A stretch of DNA of 64,000 nucleotides from Candidatus Aminicenantota bacterium (GTDB taxonomy: Bacteria > Acidobacteriota > Aminicenantia > JAMOAD01). The DNA lies in NCBI GenBank assembly GCA_027061995.1, contig JAMOUT010000002.1, forward strand, positions 1-64,000, read 5' to 3'. Position 1 is the stretch's first letter; the number at the start of each line of letters is the position of its first letter. Under the pieces are notes generated by a model that was not told the origin of the DNA, did not search any database, and saw nothing but the letters and a program-made list of their open reading frames with translations. The position numbers and the translations under genes are program-made. Positions 41,593 to 50,843 of this stretch are shown here, piece by piece.

Positions 41593-42918
41593 ATGATTAA
41601 AGATATTCTGATAGTTGATGATGAAATAAATATGGCAAAAGCCATGGGGGAAGCTTTGAAAAGAGTTAATTTTGTCGTTGATATTGTATATTCGGCGGAA
41701 GAAGCCTTGAATAATTTTGAGAAAAACATATATAAAATGGTTGTAAGTGATGTTAGGATGGATAATATAAACGGAAAAGAGCTTTTAAAAAAAATAAAAA
41801 GAATATCACCAAAAACAATTGTAATCCTTGTATCGGCTTACGGAACAATAGAAGATGCGGTTGAAATAATGAAAGAGGGAGCATCCGATTTTATTGTAAA
41901 ACCATTTTCAGCTGAAGAATTGCAAAAAAAAGTTAAGACTTATTTTCCTTCCGATTTCAGAATCCTTAAATTCAATGAGATTATTTATAAAAGCCAAAAA
42001 ATGGGAAAAATCATAAAAATCGGCGAAAAAGCGGCAAAAACCTCGGCTCCTGTTCTGATTCAAGGTGAAAGCGGAACGGGGAAAGAACTTTTGGCTAAAA
42101 AAATTCACAAAAACAGTAATAGAAAGGATTTTCCATATATTGCGATAAATTGTGCAGCCATTCCTGAAAATCTTCTTGAATCAGAATTATTCGGTTATGA
42201 AAAAGGGGCTTTTACGGGAGCTACAAATTCAAAACCAGGTAAATTCGAACTTGCCCACAAAGGGACACTTGTTCTTGATGAGATAAGTGAACTTCACCCT
42301 ACCCTACAATCAAAATTATTAAGAGTTTTACAGGAAAAAGAGGTTGACAGACTCGGTGGTGTCAAACCCATTCCGGTCGATATCAGATTAATATCGATAA
42401 CAAACAAGGATATAGAATCTCTTGTTAAAAAAGGGGATTTTAGAGAAGATCTATATTTTAGAATAAATGTGGTTCCCATAAGGATTCCCCCTTTAAGAGA
42501 GAGAAAAGAGGATTTAACCTATCTTTCTAACTATTTTCTGAATGTTTTCAGAGAGGAAGCCGGGAAAAAAGCTCTTAAAATATCAAAAAGCACAATGGAT
42601 TTAATTATGAATTACAATTGGCCGGGAAATGTCAGAGAACTCCAAAATGTGATTCAAAGGGCTGTAATATTTGCGGAAGGGGATAAAATAGAACCTTCCG
42701 ATCTTTTTCTGACAGAATCAAAACTTAATTTGGAACTTCCCGATGAACTAATGAGTCTTCAGGAGATGGAAAAAAAGATGATTATATATTCTCTTAAAAA
42801 AACAAACGGTAATAGAAAAAATACGGCTGAAATTCTCGGAATTTCCGAAAGAACACTAAGAAATAAAATCAAAGAATACGAGTTAACTGTAAAAGATATA
42901 GTGTCCGGGAATTATTAA
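41593..42918 (+). CDS. NtrC-family sigma-54-dependent response regulator
   Basis: A 441-residue activator: receiver (1-115) with phospho-acceptor D53 (VVSDVRMD), AAA+ domain with Walker A GESGTGKE (158-165) and the sigma-54-contacting GAFTGA loop (205-210), and a Fis-type helix-turn-helix (about 395-435, NRKNTAEILGISERTLRNKI). With the upstream kinase it forms a pair of the FlgS-FlgR kind. It lies only 363 bases from the end of the flagellar operon. GGAGGTG precedes the ATG. Confidence 0.93.
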   Translation: MIKDILIVDDEINMAKAMGEALKRVNFVVDIVYSAEEALNNFEKNIYKMVVSDVRMDNINGKELLKKIKRISPKTIVILVSAYGTIEDAVEIMKEGASDFIVKPFSAEELQKKVKTYFPSDFRILKFNEIIYKSQKMGKIIKIGEKAAKTSAPVLIQGESGTGKELLAKKIHKNSNRKDFPYIAINCAAIPENLLESELFGYEKGAFTGATNSKPGKFELAHKGTLVLDEISELHPTLQSKLLRVLQEKEVDRLGGVKPIPVDIRLISITNKDIESLVKKGDFREDLYFRINVVPIRIPPLRERKEDLTYLSNYFLNVFREEAGKKALKISKSTMDLIMNYNWPGNVRELQNVIQRAVIFAEGDKIEPSDLFLTESKLNLELPDELMSLQEMEKKMIIYSLKKTNGNRKNTAEILGISERTLRNKIKEYELTVKDIVSGNY

Positions 42919-43280
42919 CTGATAAAATTCCGTAAATCCATAAACTTGATTAAAATCTTAAGGCGGTAACTTGAAATTTCTTCTTTACTTTTCACGATTG
43001 TTATTATAAATTCTATTCCCTGTTAATTATAAATTCGGGCGTAAAATTCTCTCGTTATGCTCGCTTCTTCTTTCTCAATTCTAAATTCAAATGACTGAAA
43101 CAAGGACTTAGGTTTTATATTTTTTTTAAATATTAATCATATTTCCATCGAAAATTATTTATCAAATAATAATGAATTATCATTAATATAAAAAAATTCC
43201 ACCTTGTCTTTTAAACTATTTTAATGTTTTTAATATTTACATACGGAAATAAAGTTAATAAAGAATAATAGTAATCATAT
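42919..43280. other. Gene-free stretch between convergent ntrC-type and DUF2802-like genes
   Basis: I see no convincing gene, promoter or GC-rich terminator here. The only repeats are short AT-rich words, for example TTATAAATTC at 43004-43013 and 43027-43036, and a weak TAATGA/TCATTA dyad near 43172. Confidence 0.5.
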
Positions 43281-43709
43281 TTATAATTTTTTGTTTTTCT
43301 TGGAATAATTAATTAAATCAAGGATTAGTTTAACCTCACCCTCGGGAATATCAAGCCCTTTTGATATCTCCTCTACGGATAACCCTTGATTATAAAGGAG
43401 AAGGACTTTTTTTGTTTTCTCATAATCAGGTTTTTCTATATGAAGCTTTTTCTCCTCTTCCAACAATTTTTTATAGGATTTTTCCATTTTTTTAATCAAT
43501 TCTTTTGATTTTTTTTCATTCAGACTCAAATCCGAAATAAATTTATCACTCCATTTTTTTGCTTCTTCAATCAATTTTTTAAACTCATCCTTTGATTTTG
43601 TTACTATATTTTTGAATTTTCCGAGTGAGTTCGTTCTTATGATTAAATATATAAAAATGGAAAAAAATACAATATCAATAATTATTTGAATAATAATAAA
43701 AGTTCTCAT
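43281..43709 (-). CDS. DUF2802-like membrane-anchored coiled-coil protein
   Basis: A 142-residue protein: one N-terminal helix (3-23), a long charged coiled coil (30-95), then a short helix-turn-helix-like end (YNQGLSVEEISKGLDIPEGEVKLILDL). DUF2802 proteins of this layout end flagellar/chemotaxis operons in other bacteria; role unknown. It is the last gene of the 21-gene operon, seven bases after cheB. Confidence 0.65.
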   Translation of the reverse strand: MRTFIIIQIIIDIVFFSIFIYLIIRTNSLGKFKNIVTKSKDEFKKLIEEAKKWSDKFISDLSLNEKKSKELIKKMEKSYKKLLEEEKKLHIEKPDYEKTKKVLLLYNQGLSVEEISKGLDIPEGEVKLILDLINYSKKNKKL

Positions 43710-43716
43710 TAATAAA

Positions 43717-44814
43717 CTAACCCCGAACTATTTTATCAAGTGTTGAAGCAATATCTTTAATATCTAAAATATAGTCTGCTATTCCCGCATCAACAACAGC
43801 TTTAGGCATACCGTAAACAACACAACTCGCTTCATTCTGAGCTATGATTACCGCCTTGTTTTTCCTTTTTATTTCGACAAAACCATCTTTTCCGTCACTT
43901 CCCATTCCCGTTAACATCACACCGATAACCTGACCTTTGTATGTTTCCGAAACAGATTTTGCCATAACAGATACCGATGGTTTATATATGGCATTTTTCG
44001 GTTCTTCCGATATTATCACTTCAGGTAAACCTACTGAATATCTTTTAAGATACATGTGTTTTCCGCCGGGAGTAATTAAAACAGTCCCTTTTTCCACCTT
44101 ATCCCCCGTAGTAGCTTCTTTTACCGTTATTTTCGATAATCTGTTCATTCTTTCTGCGAATGTTCCGGTAAATGCCGCTGGCATATGTTGTGAAATAATT
44201 ATTCCCGAGGGGAAATCCTCCGGAAGCTTTGGTAAAATATTATTTAATGCATTAGGTCCTCCCGTGGATGAACCGAGAACAACCAATTCTATAGGTTCCT
44301 TGACCTCTGTTTTATCAACAACCATTGTCTTTTGAGGTTTTACCTCTTTCTTTTCCAATGGTTTATTTTCTCTCCTTCTCTTTCCTAAGAAAGGAAATCC
44401 GTAAATTCTTTTTTTCCTTGCTATATTTTCTATCTTCGGAATTAAATCATCTTTAATCGCTTTAATATTAGCATTAAAATCTTTCATCTGTTTCGGAAAA
44501 AATTCCACCGCCCCCTTTTCCAAAGCTTCAAATGTAATCTCCGCATCCTCTGTTGTAAGAGAGCTCACCATAATCACAGGAGTGGGATTTTCTTTCATAA
44601 TTTTCTCAAGTGCTGTCAAACCATCCATAACAGGCATATTTATATCAAGAGTTATAACATCGGGTTTTAATTCTCCCGCCATTTCAACAGCTTCACTTCC
44701 GTTTTTCCCTTCACCTATAACTTCTATTTTGCCACTGTCATTTAATATCTTACTCATGATTTTTCTCATGAAGCCCGAGTCATCAACTATTAAAACCTTA
44801 ACTTTATCAACCAT
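43717..44814 (-). CDS. cheB: Chemotaxis protein-glutamate methylesterase CheB
   Basis: A 365-residue enzyme: receiver (1-120) with D57 (TLDINMPVMDG), linker, then the methylesterase domain with the catalytic S183 (GSSTGGP), H210 (SQHMP) and D307 (TGMGSDG). It removes methyl groups from, and deamidates, chemoreceptors. The ATG at 44814 follows GGAGGGG; an earlier in-frame codon at 44832 would lengthen it without a site. Overlaps the HDOD gene end. Confidence 0.95.
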   Translation of the reverse strand: MVDKVKVLIVDDSGFMRKIMSKILNDSGKIEVIGEGKNGSEAVEMAGELKPDVITLDINMPVMDGLTALEKIMKENPTPVIMVSSLTTEDAEITFEALEKGAVEFFPKQMKDFNANIKAIKDDLIPKIENIARKKRIYGFPFLGKRRRENKPLEKKEVKPQKTMVVDKTEVKEPIELVVLGSSTGGPNALNNILPKLPEDFPSGIIISQHMPAAFTGTFAERMNRLSKITVKEATTGDKVEKGTVLITPGGKHMYLKRYSVGLPEVIISEEPKNAIYKPSVSVMAKSVSETYKGQVIGVMLTGMGSDGKDGFVEIKRKNKAVIIAQNEASCVVYGMPKAVVDAGIADYILDIKDIASTLDKIVRG

Positions 44815-45691
44815 TCTTCCCCTCCGACGCAATATTAAGAATCTCCTCTATTCTCTCTTTTAAATCCATCATTTCAAAAGTAAAATATTCCTCATCTATT
44901 TCGGTCAATTTTCTGTTTTTTTCACACATAATTTTCCAAAACCTATTTTCTTTTACTATTAGAGGTTTATATTCCCACGGGAAATTGTATCCTATCTGTT
45001 TTGAAAAAAGATTTGAAAAACCCACTACTGCAACAATAAGCCTGTTTTTCATATCATTATCTAAATCATGATGATACCTTATAGCTTCCTGTATATTCAA
45101 AGGCATCACCCATTTTTTTGCAACTTCATACCCGAATTCACTATGATTTAATCCGAAAACCTCTTTCTCAATCTCTACATAATCTCTCTCCTCTTTTGTA
45201 GCCAATGATACTACTTTATTATATTCATCGGGAAAAAACTGATTCATTAATATTTTACCTACATCATGTAATAATGCGGCCGTATAAACCTCCTCCGGAT
45301 TTACTAATTTAAATTTTTTGGCAAGATATTTTGCGATACATGCGGTTGCCGTTGAATGATGCCAAAAAAGAATTCTGTCAAAAGATTTTCCCCCCACTTC
45401 CAAAGGAAACATCTTTATTATACACATGGATATAACAACATTTTTTATGGTATCCATCCCGAGTAATGAAACAGCTTGCCCTATGGTTTTAATCTCCAAA
45501 CCACGATTATAATAAGGGGAATTAGATAGCTTGAGAATTTTCGTTGCCAAAATAGGATCTTTTTCTATAAAAACACCAATCCCTTTGATGGATACTTTTG
45601 GATTTTGAACAAGCTTTAAAAATTCTATAGCTCCCTTCGGGAAGGCAGGGACATCTTTTAATTTTTCTAATAATACTCTTATTTTATCCAT
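44807..45691 (-). CDS. HDOD-domain protein 1
   Basis: A 294-residue HDOD protein (PAFPKGAIEFLKLVQNP, ILKLSNSPYYNRG, IGQAVSLLGMDTIKN). Unlike many HDOD proteins it keeps an HD-GK motif (ALLHDVGK) and a HH pair near 220, so hydrolase activity is conceivable. HDOD proteins often tie c-di-GMP or stress signals to motility. Its ATG overlaps the stop of the second HDOD gene (TAATG). Confidence 0.88.
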   Translation of the reverse strand: MDKIRVLLEKLKDVPAFPKGAIEFLKLVQNPKVSIKGIGVFIEKDPILATKILKLSNSPYYNRGLEIKTIGQAVSLLGMDTIKNVVISMCIIKMFPLEVGGKSFDRILFWHHSTATACIAKYLAKKFKLVNPEEVYTAALLHDVGKILMNQFFPDEYNKVVSLATKEERDYVEIEKEVFGLNHSEFGYEVAKKWVMPLNIQEAIRYHHDLDNDMKNRLIVAVVGFSNLFSKQIGYNFPWEYKPLIVKENRFWKIMCEKNRKLTEIDEEYFTFEMMDLKERIEEILNIASEGKNG

Positions 45692-46521
45692 TAAAAAACT
45701 TCCATCTCTTCCTTTATTTTATCGATATTTTCATCGTTTATCCGTATTAACTGATCTTTTGATATATTAAGAATATTAAGTGCCGGTGTCTCAGGTGAGA
45801 TATCAAAATTCTTATAAAAGCCGAATCCATTATAATTACTTAATTTATCAGCAAGATTAACTACAGCTGTTTCCTGAATGAATTCCGAAGCAAGGGGGGG
45901 ATTATGATGATAAAATACAACATTTTTTAATCTTTCACCAAGATTCCATTCCTGAACCAAAAATAATCCAACAGCAGCGTGAGTAAACCCGAGAACCTTT
46001 TTCTCTATCTCTTCAAAACTAATTCCCGTCATCATAACCTCGTCCATAATAGGTTTATATGTATCGGGAATGTTTTTATTTAAAACAACTTTTCCTATAT
46101 CATGTAAAAGACCTGCTACAAACATCTCTTCTGCATTATATATATTCAGTTTTTCGGTAATTATCTTTGATATTAATGCCACTGACACAGAATGTCTCCA
46201 AAGAAGGATATCGTATTTGTCTCCCTTCTGCATAAATTTTTTAGTGGAAAGCGCTATTATTAATGACTTAAGATTTACAAATCCGAGATAATTTACAGCT
46301 TGTCTGATTGAGATAACCTCTTTTCTTAAACCATAATACGGAGAATTAACTATTTTCAATATATCAACCGTAAGAGCCTGCTCCATTTTTATTAATTCAA
46401 CAAGATCACCGACTTTTGTATCGGGATTATTAAGCATTTGTATTAATTTGATGGAAATTTGTGGCAATGGAGGCAAAGAGCCTATGGTTTTAATTATGTC
46501 TTTTATATCAATTTCAATCAT
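45691..46521 (-). CDS. HDOD-domain protein 2
   Basis: A 276-residue paralogue of the neighbour (LPPLPQISIKLIQMLNNP, ILKIVNSPYYGLRKE, IRQAVNYLGFVNLKS, GLLHDIGK). The two share layout end to end and are probably a tandem duplication, now well diverged. ATG 46521 follows AGGAGGAG; the longer frame to 46569 runs into the cheR end and is not supported. Confidence 0.88.
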   Translation of the reverse strand: MIEIDIKDIIKTIGSLPPLPQISIKLIQMLNNPDTKVGDLVELIKMEQALTVDILKIVNSPYYGLRKEVISIRQAVNYLGFVNLKSLIIALSTKKFMQKGDKYDILLWRHSVSVALISKIITEKLNIYNAEEMFVAGLLHDIGKVVLNKNIPDTYKPIMDEVMMTGISFEEIEKKVLGFTHAAVGLFLVQEWNLGERLKNVVFYHHNPPLASEFIQETAVVNLADKLSNYNGFGFYKNFDISPETPALNILNISKDQLIRINDENIDKIKEEMEVF

Positions 46522-47338
46522 TTTTTTTCTCCTCCTTTTTATAAAATATAACTTGCGGATAATGAACAATCTTAAATTTATTATTAACAGAAAATATGGA
46601 TTCGCTTTTACCCAGCATTAGTATTCCATTGTTTGAAAGTCCGTTATAATATATATCAAGAGCTTTTTTCTTGCTTTCGCTGTCAAAATAAATCAGAACA
46701 TTTCTACTTAGTATTAATTCACTATCTTCAATCAATCCCTTAAATTGTTCATCTAATATATTCATCTTATAAAATTTTAACATATTTTTTATCTCACTTG
46801 CAATAATATAATGATTATTTTCCTTATTAAAATATTTATCTATTATATTCTTTGGAGTTACTCTTAATGAAAACTCTCTGTATTCCCCTTTTTTCGCTCT
46901 ATCTATCATGGAAGAATCAATATCTATACCTATTATCTCTATTCTATTATTAATATAAGGATATTTCTCTTTAATTAATATTGCAAGAGAGTAAGGTTCT
47001 TCGCCCGAAGAACATGCAGAGGAGATTATTTTTATATTTTGCTTATCCTTTATTTGTTTAGAGAAAATTTTATCCAAATATGTTTCCAAATAATTTAACT
47101 CCCTGAAAAAATATGTTTCATTAATGGTCATCTCATTCAAAAGATTCTGAAACTCTTCTCTATCCCTGTTAATCAGATTGAAATAATTTTCAATATTATT
47201 ATTTTTAATATATTCCATTCTTTTTAATAACTTTATTTTTAGAAATTCAAATCGAGATTCCCCGAAATACAAACCACTTCTTTCATATAATATTTTATGA
47301 AATTTCTTTAAATCACTGTAATCTACATTATGTATCAA
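46514..47338 (-). CDS. cheR: Chemoreceptor methyltransferase CheR
   Basis: A 274-residue SAM-dependent methyltransferase that methylates glutamates of chemoreceptors. N-terminal helices, then TINETYFFRE, the SAM-binding SACSSGEEPYSLA and RNVLIYFD are present. The start is a TTG at 47338, ten bases from GGAGAGG; no in-frame ATG is near. No cheA, cheW or cheY is in the window, so those must lie elsewhere. Confidence 0.93.
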   Translation of the reverse strand: MIHNVDYSDLKKFHKILYERSGLYFGESRFEFLKIKLLKRMEYIKNNNIENYFNLINRDREEFQNLLNEMTINETYFFRELNYLETYLDKIFSKQIKDKQNIKIISSACSSGEEPYSLAILIKEKYPYINNRIEIIGIDIDSSMIDRAKKGEYREFSLRVTPKNIIDKYFNKENNHYIIASEIKNMLKFYKMNILDEQFKGLIEDSELILSRNVLIYFDSESKKKALDIYYNGLSNNGILMLGKSESIFSVNNKFKIVHYPQVIFYKKEEKKND

Positions 47339-47357
47339 TACTCTTTAACCTCTCCTT

Positions 47358-48242
47358 TTATCCTAATGATTTGATTCTTTCCTCCTTGCTCACTATTTCG
47401 GTTATTCTTAATGCAAAATTAGATTCTACCACAACTACCTCCCCTCTTGCAATAAGTTTGTTATTTACCAAAAGTTCGACAGGCTCATCAACGATTTTAT
47501 CAAGTTGAATTATAGAGCCTATCCCGAGCTTTAATATGTTTTTCAGATACATTGAAGTTTTTCCTATTCTAACTATTATCGGAAGATCAACATCAAAAAG
47601 CATGCTCAGCTTTGAGTCCATGGATTCTCCTGAAAAATTAGTTTGTTTTGAAACAGAACTTTTTTTGCTCGGTGAGACTGATGAAGAAGAGTTGTTTTTC
47701 TCTTTCCCTTCCAAATATAGCATAATCTCCGGAGACAAAACAAAGACGAATTTTCCCTTTTTCTGTTCAATATCAATACTACTATCAATAAAGAATATAT
47801 CATCCGACTTAATTGTATCATAAATTTCACCGACATCAAGCTCTTTTATATTCGCTTGATTAAAACCGAAAGATTTTCCCGATGCCTCTTTTAAACCGAG
47901 GGCTAATGAACTTGATACCTGATTCATTGTTTCACTTAAAGCGTCTATATCTTCATCATTAATCTCGTCTTTTTCCTCTTCAACACCAACCATTAAATTA
48001 GCAATTAATCCTGCCAATTTTTTGTCAAAAAGCAAATATACTCTTCCTTTACTCTCTTTTTGTTCAATTTCAGCCAATACAATTTTTCGATTTTCTGTAA
48101 ATTTGTTTACTACAATATCTTTTGTAGCCTCTTCAAATTCACCAACTTCAACTTTAATCTCTTTTCCGAGAAGCATAGTTAAAACCGAAACAATAGATTC
48201 TTTTAAGTTTTGTTTTAAATAATTGTTTATGGCTTCATTCAT
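47358..48242 (-). CDS. fliY: Flagellar motor switch protein FliY (CheC-like plus FliN domain)
   Basis: A 294-residue protein: a CheC/CheX-like N-terminal region (1-165) with a phosphatase-type ExxN motif in ALSETMNQVSSSLA, a Ser-rich linker (185-205), and a C-terminal FliN/SpoA domain ending EVVVVESNFALRITEIV. In Bacillus, FliY joins the C-ring and dephosphorylates CheY-P. A separate short FliN is encoded at 57279, so this species has both. Overlaps the fliM end. Confidence 0.88.
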   Translation of the reverse strand: MNEAINNYLKQNLKESIVSVLTMLLGKEIKVEVGEFEEATKDIVVNKFTENRKIVLAEIEQKESKGRVYLLFDKKLAGLIANLMVGVEEEKDEINDEDIDALSETMNQVSSSLALGLKEASGKSFGFNQANIKELDVGEIYDTIKSDDIFFIDSSIDIEQKKGKFVFVLSPEIMLYLEGKEKNNSSSSVSPSKKSSVSKQTNFSGESMDSKLSMLFDVDLPIIVRIGKTSMYLKNILKLGIGSIIQLDKIVDEPVELLVNNKLIARGEVVVVESNFALRITEIVSKEERIKSLG

Positions 48243-49239
48243 TATCCAACCTCTTTATTATTGATTTTATTTTTACTCCCCTTTTACCGTCAATCTCAAT
48301 TAAATCCCCTTTAAATTTAGGTTTATCAGAGACAACAAGCATAGGATTTAAAAAATTTTGTTTTTCCAACATAATAAGATCCCCTTCCTCCAAATCTAAT
48401 ATATCTTTAAATGTAAGTTGCTGCCCTTTTATGTCCACAAACATATTAAACATTGCATTCTTTAAAACTTCACCTACTTTTTCAACTTCATTTTCCGATA
48501 CTTTTCTCTTTCCAGTGTACCAATCCTGAGAAAACTTATTTGAAATAGGTTCAAGAACAATAGAAGGGATACAAAAATTTACCATTCCGGAAGATGCTCC
48601 CATCTTAATCTCAAAAATTATGAGAACTATCCCCTCATTAGGAGCAACAATTTGAATTAATTGCGGAGATGTTTCCTGAGTTGATATCTTGATATCCAGG
48701 TCTATTATCTGTTTCCACACCTCTTTCATATCCCTTAACATAAGATCCAAAACACCATTCATCAGATTCATCTCTATTTCGGTGATGGTTCTTGATATCC
48801 CCTCCTGAGGAGCTCCGGCTCCACCAAGTAATTTATCCAAAAGAGGAAAAACAATCGAAGGATTCATCTCTATTATGGCGTTTCCTTCAAGGGGAAACAT
48901 TGATATAGCATTAAAAAAAGTGGGATCAGGTAAAGATAAAATAAACTCGGCATATGTAAGCTGTTCAACAGATACAAGATTCACTTCGATTAAAGCTCTT
49001 AAATATGCGGAAAGGGAAGATGAAAAGTTTCTCGCAAATCTATCGTGCAAATAATGGATGGATCTTATCTGATCCTTTGAAATTCTATCGGGTCTTCTGA
49101 AATTATATATCGTAACTTTTTTTATCTCATCATCTGTTCTTACCTCGGATGGAACTTTCTCAACACTGCTTACACTTTCCTCATCTGATAACGAGTTTAA
49201 AAGAGCATCGACCTCTTCCTGAGATAAAATTTTAGCCAT
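48235..49239 (-). CDS. fliM: Flagellar motor switch protein FliM
   Basis: A 334-residue C-ring protein. It opens with the CheY-P-binding type peptide KILSQEEVDALLNSL, has the LSDPTFF/SMFPLEGNAIIEM middle CheC-like domain and a C-terminal SpoA domain (VGDLI-like EGDLIMLEKQ). Switches motor rotation. Eight-base overlap with fliA upstream. Confidence 0.95.
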   Translation of the reverse strand: MAKILSQEEVDALLNSLSDEESVSSVEKVPSEVRTDDEIKKVTIYNFRRPDRISKDQIRSIHYLHDRFARNFSSSLSAYLRALIEVNLVSVEQLTYAEFILSLPDPTFFNAISMFPLEGNAIIEMNPSIVFPLLDKLLGGAGAPQEGISRTITEIEMNLMNGVLDLMLRDMKEVWKQIIDLDIKISTQETSPQLIQIVAPNEGIVLIIFEIKMGASSGMVNFCIPSIVLEPISNKFSQDWYTGKRKVSENEVEKVGEVLKNAMFNMFVDIKGQQLTFKDILDLEEGDLIMLEKQNFLNPMLVVSDKPKFKGDLIEIDGKRGVKIKSIIKRLDNE

Positions 49240-49975
49240 TTCTACCTCCTTTCATATTCTTTATGGTATAAAATTCATCTATTTTTCCCTTTAATCTTAT
49301 TATAGCCTGACTTCTGAGTTGAGATACTCGCGATTCGGTTATATTCATTATCTTCCCTATCTCTTTTTGGTTTAGGTCTTCATAATAATATAATGTTATA
49401 AGTAATTTCTCCCTTTCTGGAAGGTCTCTGACAGCCTCTGTTAAAACTCTTTTCAATTCATCCAAGAGCATCTCTTCACCGGGTGAAACAGTTTTCTCAT
49501 CTCTTAAATAATATAAAACTAATTCGCCGTTCGTGTTATCACCCGTATCTCTATGATTATTAAATGATATGATTTTATCTCCTCTATAATTGTATAATAA
49601 TTCCCTGAACTTTTTTATATCAATATTAAGATATTCAGCCACATCTTCGTCCGTAGGTGGAACACCTTTTTCTCTTTCCAAATCAAGGTATGCTTTCTCT
49701 ATCTCTTTTTTTCTTTGTCTTGCCGATCGGGGTAATAGATCTAATTTTCGCAATTCATCAAGTATGGCACCCCTTATCCTGATAGGAGCATAATATTCAA
49801 ACTTAATACCCATTTTCTCATCATATTTATCAATAGCATCTATCAAACCTATTATTCCGGAATTTATAAGATCATCCAATTCCACACTTTTCGGTATATT
49901 TGAATGGATTTTCATTGCAATTGTTTTCACCATAGGAAGATATTGTAATATATTATTTCTATCCTTTTTTTCCAT
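49232..49975 (-). CDS. fliA: Flagellar sigma factor FliA (sigma-28)
   Basis: A 247-residue sigma factor for late flagellar promoters: region 2 (ELDDLINSGIIGLIDAIDKYD), region 3 (REKGVPPTDEDVAEYLNI) and region 4 with the helix-turn-helix (EIGKIMNITESRVSQLRSQAI). Overlaps flhG. I found no clear FliA-type promoter in the window. Confidence 0.95.
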   Translation of the reverse strand: MEKKDRNNILQYLPMVKTIAMKIHSNIPKSVELDDLINSGIIGLIDAIDKYDEKMGIKFEYYAPIRIRGAILDELRKLDLLPRSARQRKKEIEKAYLDLEREKGVPPTDEDVAEYLNIDIKKFRELLYNYRGDKIISFNNHRDTGDNTNGELVLYYLRDEKTVSPGEEMLLDELKRVLTEAVRDLPEREKLLITLYYYEDLNQKEIGKIMNITESRVSQLRSQAIIRLKGKIDEFYTIKNMKGGRNG

Positions 49976-50843
49976 CTGTTTTAAAGTTTATCATTTTTTT
50001 CCAACTTTCATAACTATCTCCGGTTTTATTGTTCCAAGATAATCTGTTTAGTAAAATTCGAGCAAGATTATTAAATGCAGCACTAATTTTACTTTCAGGA
50101 AAAGATTCTACAACAGGTTTTTGATTTCTAACAGCCTCGGCCACCCTTTTATCAAACGGCAAAAATCCCATAAGATTAAGATCCTTACCGAGAAACCTAT
50201 CGGCAACATTATTTATTTGATCAAAAACAGCTTTTCCCTCGTCCATATTACTAACACTGTTCACAACAATGGAAATCGGTTTTGCAGGATCATACCCGGT
50301 AATGACTTTTATAATGGCATAAGCATCTACAATAGAAGTTGGCTCGGAATTAACAATAATAATTATATCCTCGGACATTAATAAAAAACTTAAAACAAGA
50401 TCCGATATGCCTGCGGCTGTATCTATAAGTAATATATCGGTAAAATCCTCTATCTTTGAAATCTCGCTTAATAATTTTTCCTCTTGTAAAGAATCAAGAT
50501 TTGTTATCTCCTGTATTCCCGACGAAGCGGGAACAATCTTTATACCTTGTGGTCCTTCGACAATAATATCCTCTATGCCTAAATCATCTTTAACAATATC
50601 AACTATATTATGTTCGGGAGTAAGACCTAAAAGTATATCAATATTAGCCAAACCAAGATCAGCATCAAAAACAGTTACCTTTTTCTTTTTCTTTTGCAAT
50701 GCTATCGCAAGATTAACAACAGTGTTTGTCTTTCCGACCCCCCCTTTTCCGGAGGTTATCGCTATCTTTTTCATCCCTCGTTGATTATTCCTCCTAATGT
50801 TGATATTTTTTTTAAGTTTTCTTAATGTTTCAGCTTGATCCAT
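49959..50843 (-). CDS. flhG: Flagellar number regulator FlhG (MinD/ParA-like ATPase)
   Basis: A 294-residue ATPase. The N-terminal DQAETLR (2-8) is the motif that activates FlhF GTPase; the deviant Walker A is SGKGGVGKT (31-39), followed by DADLGLANIDILLGL. It restricts flagella number and place together with FlhF. 14-base overlap with flhF. Confidence 0.95.
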   Translation of the reverse strand: MDQAETLRKLKKNINIRRNNQRGMKKIAITSGKGGVGKTNTVVNLAIALQKKKKKVTVFDADLGLANIDILLGLTPEHNIVDIVKDDLGIEDIIVEGPQGIKIVPASSGIQEITNLDSLQEEKLLSEISKIEDFTDILLIDTAAGISDLVLSFLLMSEDIIIIVNSEPTSIVDAYAIIKVITGYDPAKPISIVVNSVSNMDEGKAVFDQINNVADRFLGKDLNLMGFLPFDKRVAEAVRNQKPVVESFPESKISAAFNNLARILLNRLSWNNKTGDSYESWKKMINFKTDGKKG

